A DNA stretch of 64,000 bases from Cristatella mucedo. Its lineage: Eukaryota; Bryozoa; Phylactolaemata; Cristatellidae. Below the pieces are notes generated by a model. That model was not told the origin of the DNA. It ran no database searches and saw only the letters and a list, made by a program, of their open reading frames with translations. A program made the position numbers and the translations under genes. The DNA lies in the NCBI GenBank assembly GCA_009760855.2, contig WPIO01000019.1, positions 560,001-624,000 on the forward strand. Direction: 5' to 3'. Below, one piece after another: positions 47,001 through 54,469 of this stretch; within the stretch, counting starts at the first letter, position 1; each line of letters begins with the position of its first letter.

Positions 47001-50000
47001 TGACCTTCCTTAAAAGGTTTTCCGAGGTTTCTGCATGCGATGTGGCCACCTTAATAAGGTCTAGCAAAAAGAGCTCGTCTTCTGAAGATAATATACCATG
47101 ATCTCCGTGGTCTTTACTGGCAGAAAAACTTAGCCCTGCCATAACCGAGATTGTTAATGCTTCTTTGGGAAACGGGGTCGTCCCCAAGTCCTTCAAATCG
47201 GCAATCGTTAGATCCATACTTTAAAAGCCTGGATTAATTACAGAGGTCCTTGCAAACTATCGCCCAGTTTCCCTTCTTCCTTTCTTGTCAGAGATTCTAG
47301 AACAATTTGTTGCTAAGCAGCTGGTTGAACATATTGAAAAGAATGAAATATCAGATACATTTCAATCAGGGTTCAAGAGGCAGCAATCCACTGAGACTGC
47401 TCTCCTCCGTGTTAACAATGACATTCTACGTGGCAACGATGACGGGAATGTCGCTGCCCTAGCTCTGCTAGGTCTGTCAGCTGTCTTCGACACCATTGAT
47501 CACGATGTTCTCCTTGAACGATTGAGAACAAAGACCGGTCTGGCAGACGAAGCACTGGCGTGGTTTAAATCACACTTGTCTGATCGTGTTCAATCCGTGT
47601 CGTGTGGGGGTCAGGTCTCACACACGAGACGGGTCACATGTGGAGTCCCTCAAGCATCCGTCCTCGGTCCCTTGATGTTCTCCGTTTATACTCAACCTCT
47701 GAGAAAAGTGATTAAGGGTCATGGAATAGTATATAACTTTTATGCTGACAATATTCAGCTGTATTTATTATTCAAACCTTGGGAATCTGCTGCTGCAACT
47801 GATAAACTGAATGCTTGCCTCGAAGACATTCGATCGCGGATATCGGAAAACTTCTTGAAACTACAAGACGATAAAACCGAACTGCTGATCATAGGACACG
47901 CTAAGCGTGTGGCTGGATTAGAAGGCTTTGCTCTTCTAATAGGTGACACTGTCACGCGACCAACACCACGTGCTCGAAATTTAGGTGTCGTTTAAGACAG
48001 CTGACTCAATTTTAAAAGCTTCATTCGGAAGACTGCTTCTACAGATAGCCATCACGTCCGATCCCTATCCAAGATTAAGAGCTGTCTTCCACGGTGGCTT
48101 GCAAAAATTTTAATTAGCTCCTTAGTTCTGTCTCGGGCTTGATTATTGTAATTCCCTTTTGGCCGGGATACCAAAGAAATCAGCTAGGCCACTGCAGATG
48201 ACTATGAATATGGCTGGAAGACTAGTCTTCAAGTCCCAGAGGTTTGAGCACTTGCCTCCTTTGCTAAAAGAGCTAGGATAGATGCCGGTTGAGCAACGGA
48301 TACAGAGCAAAGTTCTTACGCTGACCAGCAAGGCCCGTCACGGCTTAGCTCCTTCGTACCTAGCTGAACTGCTGCTCAAGTTTCAGCCTCTTCGTGACCT
48401 CTGGTCCTGTGTGGCCAATAAATTAGCTGATCCATTCGTGAGCTTAAAGACTGTTGGCAACAGAAGCTTGAGCTCTGCAGGTCCTAGGCTGTGGAACTCA
48501 CTTCCACAAATCTTACACAACGACAACTACTCTCCTGCTGCCGACTATGGCTCATCCTTTTCAGCGGTCCTGTGCTGCTACTTGCATGCTACTCACTACC
48601 TCAACTGGTCTCCCGACTCTGCTATGCTTCCCACTTTGTCTTTGTTGCGCGAGACAAAGTCTGTTGGCTACTGAATGCGCATCGAAAGCCGCTTAGGCAG
48701 TGAGTGTGATATACAAAACTCTCACGTGTAACACCCACATAGTCTTTATGACTTTGTGGAGTTAAAGAAGGAGATACATTACGGGATGAGATGATTTCGA
48801 CAACGCTCACATTGCCCCGAGACTAGCTTAGAAGCAGACGACCACTTGACTCGAGGCTTGCATCTAGGCATGGCTGTTAAACTATAATCTTGGCATATTT
48901 TCATTGTGACGTAACGTAAGGGAAGAGAGCTGCTTAGTTACCCAAAAAGTGAGGTAAAAGTCTTTAGTCAAGACAGGTGGGGTCTTTTTTTGAGACTCGG
49001 GAAATGATACTGGTTGACCCTTCAAAACACAATTTCACGTTCTTTCTTGTCATAATTGTTCTCAAGCATAAGCCAGCATGGTATATTCCAGTGCCGTTGC
49101 GGAATAGAGAATGCAACTTAAGCGTGCATCTAAAAGTATTTCTCGTCGGCTGCCAATGTCCAAGAAGTATCAGAACAATCATTTTGATCATCCCTATGAA
49201 GCCAAATCTTATCTCGTGCTGCCATCCATCTGGTACACCCTGTCCGGCAGTCCAGTTCTGCTACTTCCATTCTAATCCTTTACGTAGCTGCCCTTTTGAC
49301 TTACAGATATGCTTCCCACTTTCTCTTTGTTTCTTGAGCTGGAGCCTGATGGCTGCCTATTCAGTACTAAGGTGCTCGAAATTCACACTAGTTTCTGAAA
49401 AAGTCTGCTGGTTACCTTATTCACACCGGAAGCCGCTTGCATTCAGAGTACGCAATAGAAAAGTCCCCATCTGGATGCTAACTTAGCTTTTCTAGTTCTA
49501 TGGAGTCAAAGCCGGAGATGAATAGGTAAATATAGTAATCGTTGAACAAATTTGCAGTAAGTAGGAACAAGTGATACTGCCACAGTTATGATTGTTGATG
49601 GATTTAATGATTGGCAGAAGTTTGTGAAAAGACAAGCAAAGGTCCAATATTGCATATAATTCTGAAACCCAACGCCCTTCAAATTTTTTTAGTCACTATA
49701 GTGCAGTTCATCGCGTTAAGAGGTAAATGCAAAATAATTTTGTTCACCTTGAAAGGAACTACAGATGCTCACTAAAAGCTACTTTGTCCGATAAAAAGTT
49801 CAGTATAGAAATTCTTATTTAAGTTTATCAAGTTTATCAAGCCTGCACTAAAGGAGGTGCTTCTGGTTGCAGTCACTGATATTAAAAGTCACATTTCCTT
49901 GAGGTCAGGTGGAATCCTCGAACGTGGAAGGCTTTCAGAACCTTTATATCTTCTTTCCAGATCTTTAAATGATCTGAGGAGTGCACGCGCTCAAGGAAGT

Positions 50001-53000
50001 GTATGCTTTACCTTAAAACAAGTAATAAATGCAGACATATTCAAGAAATCTAATTAACTAAATAATGCAGATTAGTTATAGAGGCGAAAGTTAAACCTGG
50101 TCTGCCTATTGCGTCAGCTTTAATAAAGCTACACTCTACAGTGAGTAGCTTAATTCTTCGTGTGCTGGGCCAATTTACCAGTGATTTGGCACGTTCCTCG
50201 TTAAAGTAAAGATTTGATTTCCTTATCATCATCAACACGGCCTGTGAGTCCTGAATCATCCGTTATTCATACTGCCACACAACAATGACTAGCGATTTCT
50301 TTTTAGAGCTGACAAGTGGTGAACTTGAAGATAGCTGACAGTGATATCTCAGAAGTAACGTGGCTGCTTTTGAAAGAACAGCTGTAAAGCTACAGCATGG
50401 CTAGCAGTCAATGGGATGCAGTTGAGTGAGTCTTCTTCAGCATCAGAGCGAGGCTGAGCTATTACTGAGTGACTCACGCATCAGTTAGTGCAAAGTCCGG
50501 CTTCCATAGTTCACTTGCACTCAGGACGATACGATCGAGGTCATTATAATCTGATGCGTTCCAGGTTAGTCTGCTGTCCGTCCAGGTCTGTGACACGGTG
50601 GGCCGACAATGAGCGACAAAGGTGGCAGACAGCTTGGCAATGCTACTCGGCAATGGTATCTGCATTTCTGCAGCGATTGTTCTTGCTGATGGAGCCAGCA
50701 ACTAGTGAAATAAACCCTGCTCGACTTACCGCACGTATAACACCAGCAACGGTGATGGTAAGAAGACGTTCCTCCTGCAACATAGCGCCATTGCTCGCCA
50801 GGACTCAATAATTCACTTTTCTGCGCCGTTAATGCTCCCAGGTAGAATGAAAACAGCACATACAACGTCGTCGATTGATGAGAGGAAGAGCTCAATATGA
50901 ATATCCGTTGATTGGTTGACCGGCGGAGGTCTGGCGTCCTTAGAATAACCGTTGAGCAGAGTTTGGATGAGTGCGTCTTCGCTTGCCGAGGTGCCTGCAT
51001 GAAAGTGAGGCTCGAAAAGCTCGAAGCGAAGCGATCAAAGCCGCTTACGAAATTCTGGAAATGAGCTCACGCTAATGGCAATCAATACCCGCATGCACAA
51101 AAAAAGTAAAATCGTCACATCAATTTGAGGCTACACAGCACGGCTCAGAAATAAATTAACTCCAGAGAAAGTATTTAAAAATATACCGATTAAACTTGTT
51201 CACAGTGCCAACTTATGGTGGGCGTTTAAAAAAATATGAAGTCCAAAATTATTTAAGTGAAAATTCGTATTTGCATATTTTATTAGGGTCCACAATAAGT
51301 ACATAGTAATATTACCACGATGTACCTGTAAATTATTCAGTACACGTTTATAACCAAGGGTCCTCCTATCAGCGGCTGTTAGTGTCTTTTGTAGGATTCC
51401 CGATGCATATCCAAGAGTAGTAATTGAGTACTTTTGAATAAATTCGTAAGCATGAAACCTTGCTTGTAATTGGTGATTGCTTCTCCTGCATAGGGCTGAA
51501 AATCACCGAAATAGAGATTTGTTTCTCTTAGGGGGCGACAAAAAGGTGTGTTATTACCATTGGTCTAGATATACTTACCTACAGACATACTTATGAATAT
51601 AAATACATAAAAGTTAATGTATACATAAATACATATACTGAAGCATTTAATTGGCTAAATAAGCCGGATTATTTCAGCTCTTGAGATTATATTTTGGTTC
51701 CAGAGCTATAATAATTGGGCTCCAGATACGTCATAATCTGTGGTTTAGACCGTCTATAAGACCGTCTAAGGTGAAGTGACTCTGTCGTACCCAGGGTCGT
51801 ATCGTAGGGGTAAGGTGCTCGCAATTTAAGAACAGCAGTGAGTAATCGTGTATTTCCTGCTTCAAGCGCGTTGATAGTTAAAAAGGCTCTTCTGTACGTG
51901 ATACAAGTGCGACTGTTAAATAAGCTAACCCTTACTATTACTACAGGCCCGATGGTGGATAACTGTGACCATCTGGCACTTTGGAGAAGGCAACTATAGT
52001 CTAAGGACATTGAATTTTTATTATGGTATCGACGCTTTCAATAGCCATTGTGATCTGCTATCGCTGGCATGCCTTGGCGAATTGATACTGTTTCAACGAA
52101 TAGATAGCCGTGCTTCGATAAGCTAGCGTCGTCACGTAGTATCCATCACGCATCTACAGGGACGAGCGCCAATTACGAGCCCTTGGTTTTGTGATGGCTA
52201 CCTTAGTTCCAAAGCTATTAGAAGCGTTCATAAAACTCTGTGTCAGAAGTAAGGTGGTGCTCTATACTCGTGCCTCTCTGCGGTTAGGAAATACAATGGT
52301 CTACTTTAATGACGTGACTTTTTATGTTTACGTATGAGCGCTATTCGTTGTTGCCGCACTCAACTATCGTCGGCATACCGATGCGTTTCGAGGCTAATCC
52401 TACGACACGCAAGCGGTGCTTTGAGGCCCCAGCTTCATCTTTATTGGTATCGCATTGGCAAGGGCTAACGCTTTTATAAGCGCTGAGTTTTTGGCCAATG
52501 ACTTTTATGAGAAGCCGCAACAGCACTATAGAAACAGTTGGGGATGGACGTGTTGAATGACGGTTGAAGAAATCTAGCGATGTTCTTGTGCAAGTTCTTT
52601 TGTGTGTGACTTTATCTCCAAGCTATAATCTTTATACGCGGTTTTATAGATTTGCTGAGTTACGGGATCTTATTATAGCTTCATTGGTATAGATACAATA
52701 ATTAGACTGATTTAACGGCCTCTTTTGTATAGCGACAGAAGAGCCTTGACGGCTATCACCACCGCTTGCAGTGGCGATAAAGGATCGCCCACCGCAGGAC
52801 CGAGGTCGTGGGTTCAAATCTTTCGCTCGGCACGACCTCGGGACCGAGGTCGTGAAAAGCAACCGCTTTACCTAGTTTGCCATCGCGGGTAATAGTAGTA
52901 TTATTGCTAGTATTAGTAGTAGTAAAACACTACTACTACTACTTTTCCTACTAATATTACTACAAGTTAATATATTTGTAAAGGCTTATAATACAAATAG

Positions 53001-53791
53001 ACGTTATACTTTCCAAATTGTTATGCCCGCATTCAGCATAGATATTTGTATTCATGGTAATTTTTGAATTAGGAATCTAGCGGAAATGCGGCTGAAATTT
53101 CAGATTGCATCAAAAAATTTCCAGGTCTTATCGCAGAAATTGTAATGATGCGCTGAGTCTCGAAAGGTCTTCAATGCCTGGTCTTAAGGTTTTTCATCTT
53201 GACAGTCAATAATCTATTCAAAGCCCTTGCCAAAGCCCCGGTCTCAAAAGCCTGATTATCTCCTCCTCTTTCCGCACGAGCATATAGGAAAGCCTACCGT
53301 AGAATAATGTACACAGGCTAAGGACCACTCTAACGGGCCGACGGCGAGTGCATTTTATTGACGAATCCCTGTGATCTCTCGCTCTCCCTATTCGTGTGCG
53401 AGTAATTTTTGCCGAAACGTTCTTAGAGAGCGTGGGCGCCGACTGACCAAGCCGCTATAGCGAGACGACGCGAGAGCGTCTCCTTCACGGCCGTCGGCTT
53501 TCCGGCCGAGCCACTTGAGAGCTGCGCCGGTCCAGCGAACAAGGACGCACGCGAGTGAGCGTCCGGGCCGCAAGCAGACGACGCCGGCCCGCCGGGTGCG
53601 TCGAGTCGGCCGAGCGGGATGGGTGCGTAGAAGTGGTGAGCACGCAACCGGCGCGGGGATCCGCCCGACGGCCGTACACGTGCTGCAGACCGGACGGTGC
53701 TCGGCCGAGCGCCGTCCTTCTTACCCGCGGTGGCCCAGGCGGCGCCGAGCGAGCTGCCGAGGACGAGCAGAAACAGCCACTTGCCCGGCAT
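25706..53791 (-). CDS. Nicotinic-type Cys-loop receptor subunit, gene A (28 kb, TM2 exon not located)
   Basis: Exons in transcript order: 53791-53725, 50994-50864, 50774-50730, 50587-50478, 43842-43738, 42828-42655, 35292-35127, [TM2 exon not found], 26248-26133 (or -26137), 26059-25706. Phases 1,0,0,2,2,2,0 agree at every junction from the signal peptide through TM1. The 45-nt and 110-nt exons 3 and 4 are the sizes known in nicotinic acetylcholine receptor genes. The product would be a pentameric ligand-gated channel subunit in the plasma membrane: signal peptide, extracellular domain with the 13-residue Cys loop (YYPYD in place of YFPFD), TM1, TM3, an intracellular loop with an amphipathic helix, TM4, and a short tail ending LLPRNSS. 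Loop C has no vicinal cysteines and several aromatic-cage residues are replaced, so it is unlikely to be a standard acetylcholine-binding alpha subunit. Introns are full of LINE, SINE and mariner remains. Whether the gene is expressed is unknown; see the TM3 exon for a possible frame problem. Confidence 0.85.
26133..26248 (-). CDS. Receptor gene A TM3 exon, with possible shifted donor
   Basis: The exon starts after TTTTTTCAG in phase 1 and encodes ANFILVATFFNGGALIITLF, the third membrane helix. Compared with copy B the following cytoplasmic segment is one base shorter (51 versus 52 bases between the same two anchors). Using the donor equivalent to copy B (AAAG|GTTGGT, ending 26137) would throw the last exon out of frame. 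A second donor 4 bases later (GTTG|GTTTAA, ending 26133) restores frame. So the gene is either rescued by a donor shift, a frameshifted pseudogene, or affected by a base-call error in the T-run at 26,170-26,175. Confidence 0.75.
26365..26740 (-). repeat. LINE family 1 fragment in receptor gene A intron
   Basis: The reverse strand encodes [20 protein letters not shown], then NSLPTHIATTPDVTSFKKEL, ending VTAFGG. It starts on the plus strand with an AATAATGATAGTAATAATAC tail. It is absent from the equivalent intron of copy B, so it was inserted after the duplication or lost in B. Confidence 0.8.
26745..27190 (-). repeat. Intronic segment shared by receptor copies A and B
   Basis: Aligns in order with 63,225-63,645: aagccaaggctt, gagagcaggag, acagagtttcgaa, the tcctctcgagccaaaatctt block, and tttggttggct near the end. 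It lies upstream of the TM3 exon in both genes. It has no TM2-like coding potential on the minus strand. It may be intron preserved since the duplication, or a repeat present before it. Confidence 0.65.
28000..29090 (+). repeat. LINE family 1, decayed RT region
   Basis: Recognised by YTRNLDVIFQSDLSLDDHIT at about 28,565-28,625, nearly identical to RNLDVIFKSDLSLDD in the copy at 33.67 kb. Flanking frames are broken by stops. Confidence 0.65.
29091..29915. other. Receptor gene A intron, unassigned
   Basis: No exon or repeat family recognised. A stretch near 29,250-29,300 faintly resembles the family-1 3' hairpin. I searched it on the minus strand for a TM2-like exon without success. Confidence 0.35.
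29920..30900 (+). repeat. LINE family 1, heavily decayed RT region
   Basis: The frame reads LISKFHLGLRAYSSHEKALQ and NNNGLLINAD, which follows the RT segment '...KFQSGFR..HSTETAL.RV.ND.L'. Many stops. One of the oldest copies here. Confidence 0.5.
30930..31560 (-). repeat. LINE family 1 fragment
   Basis: The reverse strand has CSCHITPLLTDIDWLAMEHR, the decayed version of '[19 protein letters not shown]', with the 3' UTR to its left on the plus strand (gcacgcagtgtcagcatgca). A further reversed 3' scrap lies at about 31,690-31,850. Confidence 0.65.
32395..34515 (+). repeat. LINE family 1, longest copy (about 2.1 kb of RT, C-terminus and 3' UTR)
   Basis: Order of remains: RT start (RPITVLPVISKI-like) at about 32.44 kb; KFQSGFRANHFTEPAQSKLT at 33.06 kb; SAAFDTIDHQVLLECLSS at 33.17 kb; a GAPQGSGLGSALFTVYTLPL motif at 33.34 kb; RNLDVIFKSDLSLDD at 33.68 kb; RLVCRERRSCHITPLLADLH at 33.92 kb; a C-terminus ending KAYLFMTAFSGSL at 34.25 kb; then the 3' UTR with terminal hairpin. 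The YxDD position reads FYVDS, so the catalytic motif is lost. A second, broken RT-like piece at 32.4-32.9 kb suggests rearrangement. Confidence 0.8.
34530..35090. other. Receptor gene A intron, unassigned
   Basis: Pyrimidine-rich stretch next to exon 7. I looked for the missing TM2 exon on the minus strand and found none. Confidence 0.35.
35127..35292 (-). CDS. Receptor gene A exon 7: pre-TM1 and TM1
   Basis: Acceptor CCGTTGCAG, donor ACGG|GTAAGT, 166 nt. It encodes EEFVPELDGNYSNVIFTLKI, then KRRQQYFMLNLILPC and TLLAVLTCFVFLLPATSGGR. The RR-x-x-x-Y-x-x-N-L-I-x-P-C motif at the start of TM1 is the family hallmark. The exon ends at the cytoplasmic start of TM2, with GGR where cation-selective subunits have GEK. 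Confidence 0.93.
35610..35850 (-). repeat. LINE family 1, 3' UTR fragment
   Basis: Begins on the plus strand with AATAATAGCAATGATAATAA, followed by the reversed hairpin (cctaagagaactcaatctct) and the 3' UTR (gattagtggcagcatgcaaa). Confidence 0.7.
36420..36800 (+). repeat. LINE family 2, C-terminal fragment
   Basis: Frame SYLAELLNRLHSRRALSS, VSDRSLGSEGHRKWNSLPHF, ending LSFEGEMKPVGSHFRTKK. It matches the C-terminus at 40.6-40.96 kb and has an unusually intact frame for its divergence. Confidence 0.75.
36801..38190. other. Receptor gene A intron, unassigned
   Basis: No receptor exon recognised. Some reading frames above 60 codons occur but none resembles a known protein. Confidence 0.35.
38200..39290 (-). 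pseudogene. Decayed Tc1/mariner-type transposase
   Basis: The reverse strand carries a helix-turn-helix-like stretch, SERALRRRLDEYGLTERVAS, followed by IAPPVLNTHKAAHLEEA ('RRRL.E.GL..R.A..KP.L...H...RL..A' in Tc1). At the far end is LEPGLNPIEHLRVKV, the decayed 'SPDLNPIENLW' motif that carries the last catalytic residue region. Frames between are broken. Terminal inverted repeats were not identified. Confidence 0.65.
39707..39775 (-). repeat. SINE copy, 3' half
   Basis: Plus-strand AGCTGATTTAACAGCCTCAT, then TATAGCGGCAGAAGACCCTT and the start of the central part. The tRNA-like head is missing. Confidence 0.6.
39952..40002. repeat. 51-bp palindrome at the 5' end of a LINE copy
   Basis: Two 25-base arms with one mismatch around a single central base; arm start CCTCGGATATGCT. 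It lies exactly where the recognisable LINE family-2 sequence begins (AHGIGYPFYADD...). This suggests a fold-back formed during truncated insertion (inverted 5' end) or an insertion at a pre-existing palindrome. Confidence 0.8.
40003..41075 (+). repeat. LINE family 2, RT catalytic region to 3' end
   Basis: Frame starts GIGYPFYADDNQLYLSFKPS with the catalytic YADD intact, goes on to LNDDKTELLLLGHPK and RPSPRARNLGVV, then a TAA stop (40278-40280). It continues in frame to a TAG (40563-40565), then PVEQRIQSKVLKLTNKARHG, and ends LSREKKSVGY. Both stops recur in the copy at 47-48.7 kb. The 3' end is GGAGATACATTACATTA. Confidence 0.88.
41080..42640. other. Receptor gene A intron, unassigned
   Basis: A reversed scrap of the LINE 3' hairpin sits at about 41,230-41,310 (ataataataataacacatttg). 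The rest, including a GC-richer part at 41.35-41.95 kb, is not recognised. Confidence 0.4.
42655..42828 (-). CDS. Receptor gene A exon 6: Cys loop
   Basis: 174 nt from TGTTCAG to AC|GTAAGC. It begins at the first loop cysteine: CDFNLTYYPYDIQTC, i.e. cysteine, 13 residues, cysteine, the family signature, with the central P and D kept. After the loop it reads DFRYESFNYPSYLLHLHTDT, where nicotinic alpha subunits have '...G.WTYDG'; the loop-B tryptophan is phenylalanine. No loop-C cysteine pair follows here or in exon 7. Confidence 0.93.
42930..43665 (+). repeat. LINE family 1 fragment between receptor exons 5 and 6
   Basis: Frame pieces [37 protein letters not shown] (frameshifted '[15 protein letters not shown]'), [18 protein letters not shown], then the 3' UTR and hairpin ending ATATATTATCATTATTAAT. 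It starts about 100 bp upstream of the Cys-loop exon, antisense to the gene. Confidence 0.78.
43738..43842 (-). CDS. Receptor gene A exon 5: strands before the Cys loop
   Basis: Acceptor CTTTTCAG, donor AAG|GTATGC, 105 nt, phase 2 at both ends. It encodes SGDVFNQAYYSDYYGIFVYP then TGKVTWTLDGSICV. This corresponds to the nicotinic '...V...G.V.W.PP.I..S'. Confidence 0.88.
43850..45320. other. Receptor gene A intron, mostly unassigned
   Basis: Contains a (TTA)8-like microsatellite at 44,846-44,870 that follows a decayed hairpin (aaaagagatctagttatctc), i.e. the tail of another old LINE 3' end. No further receptor exon is expected here by phase. Confidence 0.45.
45325..45545 (+). repeat. LINE family 1, 3' end with hairpin and TTA tail
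   Basis: 3' UTR landmarks gcatgctgaccctgtgcatg and tcacccctaaccatgttatt, then AAAGCGCCTAGAAAGAGATT ... TTCTCTGAGGGCGTTTT and ATTATTATTATTATTATTAC. A good reference copy for the 3' hairpin. Confidence 0.85.
45890..48790 (+). repeat. LINE family 2, longest copy: endonuclease, RT, C-terminus
   Basis: About 2.9 kb. The apurinic-type endonuclease remains begin near 45.96 kb (RVAIVFRESF, VIYRPPS) and run to LLIVGDFNIHVDNPSNSQ, HVDGHILDLVIT and LSDHCSVSFTV. RT: YRPVSLLPFLSEILEQFV, FQSGFKRQQSTETALLRVNN, SAVFDTIDHDVLLERL, VPQASVLGPLMFSVY, then FYADNIQLYL, where the second catalytic Asp is Asn. The C-terminus ends LLRETKSVGY at 48,674. Frames change near 46.66-47.2 kb, and stops at 47993-47995 and 48279-48281 interrupt it. 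It sits in the intron between receptor exons 4 and 5, antisense. The families with GDFNIHVD endonucleases and this C-terminus belong to the L2/CR1/Jockey group. Confidence 0.88.
49245..49525 (+). repeat. LINE family 2, 3' scrap
   Basis: Shares CTACTTCCATTCTAATCC-like, CTTCCCACTTTCTCTTTGTT and GTCTGCTGGTTAC landmarks with family-2 3' ends, and the final AAAGCCGGAGATGAATAGGT. Strongly diverged. Confidence 0.5.
49526..50470. other. Receptor gene A intron, unassigned
   Basis: No exon or family recognised between the LINE scrap and exon 4. Confidence 0.35.
50478..50587 (-). CDS. Receptor gene A exon 4: 110-nt exon with loop A
   Basis: Exactly 110 nt from GTCACAG to GC|GTGAGT. It encodes TWTDSRLTWNASDYNDL, then DRIVLSASELWKPDFALTD. 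Strong match to 'W.D.RL.WNP.DY..I..I..PS..LW.PDI.LYN'. The loop-A tyrosine is threonine. Confidence 0.92.
50730..50774 (-). CDS. Receptor gene A exon 3: 45-nt exon
   Basis: Exactly 45 nt between TTGCAG and GTAAGT. It encodes EERLLTITVAGVIRA, the place of 'DEKNQVLTTNVWLEQ' in nicotinic subunits. The loop-D tryptophan of that motif is valine here. Confidence 0.85.
50864..50994 (-). CDS. Receptor gene A exon 2: N-terminal helix and first beta strands
   Basis: Acceptor CATGCAG, donor GTT|GTATGT, 131 nt. It encodes ALIQTLLNGYSKDARPPPVN and STDIHIELFLSSIDDV. This matches the nicotinic pattern 'L...LL..Y....RPV.N....V.V...L..I..V'. Phase 1 in and phase 0 out. Confidence 0.85.
51000..51785. other. 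Receptor gene A intron 1, unassigned part
   Basis: AT-rich; a decayed LINE 3' hairpin-like segment at about 51,505-51,560 (aaatagagatttgtttctct). Nothing else seen. Confidence 0.35.
51790..51930 (+). repeat. SINE copy, partial
   Basis: GTCGTATCGTAGGGGTAAGG at the head, and AAAGGCTCTTCTGTACGTGA then GACTGTTAAATAAGCTAAC at the tail. The middle is diverged. Confidence 0.45.
51931..52700. other. Receptor gene A intron 1, unassigned part
   Basis: No recognisable gene or repeat. A minus-strand frame at 52.34-52.53 kb has no known relative. Confidence 0.3.
52705..52885 (-). repeat. tRNA-derived SINE copy with internal inverted segment
   Basis: Plus-strand order is 3' end first: GACTGATTTAACGGCCTCTT, TATAGCGACAGAAGAGCCTT, GCAGTGGCGATAAAGGATCG. 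In the head, the normal reversed B box is replaced by CCGAGGTCGTGGGTTCAAAT in forward sense, followed by CACGACCTCGGGACCGAGGT. The head therefore contains an inverted duplication of the anticodon-arm region. Confidence 0.65.
52890..52970. repeat. TAG/CTA trinucleotide palindrome
   Basis: GTAGTATTATTGCTAGTATTAGTAGTAG-type repeats turn into ACTACTACTACTAC within 52,891-52,966, making an imperfect inverted repeat of simple sequence next to the rearranged SINE. Confidence 0.6.
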
Positions 53792-54050
53792 GTCCAACAG
53801 TCGCCAATTGATCGCTTTTTTTTTAGTTACTCTCCGCCGCCCACCGATTTCCGGCGAACTCTGCCGCCTGCGGGCGACCTTTGGCGCCAGGCAGCAATGG
53901 ATGTGGTAACGGGTAAAGCGAGGATCGGAGTGAATAGACTGTTTCGGCGCTCAGTTTGACGACCCTTGACCCGCAGCCTGTGTGCAAGACTATTGGTCTG
54001 TCAGTGTCGGGGCGTGGGGCGTATTGAGGGCGATCCACAGCCAATTGTAC
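53330..54050. promoter_or_regulatory. CpG-rich block around receptor gene A exon 1
   Basis: This interval is far richer in CpG than its flanks and contains the signal-peptide exon, so it is probably the promoter island of gene A. Open frames on both strands here are a by-product of base composition. Confidence 0.5.
53725..53791 (-). CDS. Receptor gene A exon 1: signal peptide
   Basis: ATG at 53791-53789 opens MPGKWLFLLVLGSSLGAAWA, a textbook signal peptide (one Lys, a 12-15 residue hydrophobic core, small residues before the likely cleavage). The exon ends at GCGG|GTAAGA, phase 1, which fits exon 2. It sits in a CpG-rich block, as expected for a promoter-proximal exon. The frame stays open past the donor, but that part looks like GC-rich intron. 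Confidence 0.8.
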
Positions 54051-54469
54051 TACAGAGTGCCGTGTTCGGCGTTGGATAGCTGTCGCTTGGCGTTTCTCCT
54101 CCAGTTTCAAATGCTGTCCTGACCGTATGCATCGAGTCAATTTCAACTGAACCCAGGCACATTGCGGTGTTAACAAGAGCATACCTTGAAAGTTTAAACA
54201 AAATAAAAAAATTTACGTTTTTGAATAGCCAAAACAACGCCGAAGTGGAAGCATTCTCGGGGTTTCCCCCTATAGGTCTCATGTAAAAAGCATCACTCGT
54301 GGATCGCGGCGGGCTGATTTGGCCGAGAGATCGGCAAGCTGCGCCTCAAGTCGAAGTGCGTCTTCTGCTAAACGAGTTCACTTCCCTAAAAAATGGCTTA
54401 CGAATTATGTGAGTGTATTTAGTTACTCACGTATCGCAGTAGCACGGCGTTTCATGTAAAAGTGTTTCT

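Noticed and set aside
52830-52858. tRNA gene from the GGTCGTGGGTTC and hairpin signals
   Set aside because: The same sequence recurs in about ten dispersed copies with a common non-tRNA body and tail, and no cloverleaf with an acceptor stem forms; it is a SINE head.
53423-53797. 124-codon minus-strand frame as a single-exon protein
   Set aside because: Its first 22 residues after the inner ATG are a signal peptide ending at a good GTAAGA donor in the phase that fits exon 2. The remaining Arg/Pro/Ala-rich part looks like GC-rich intron.
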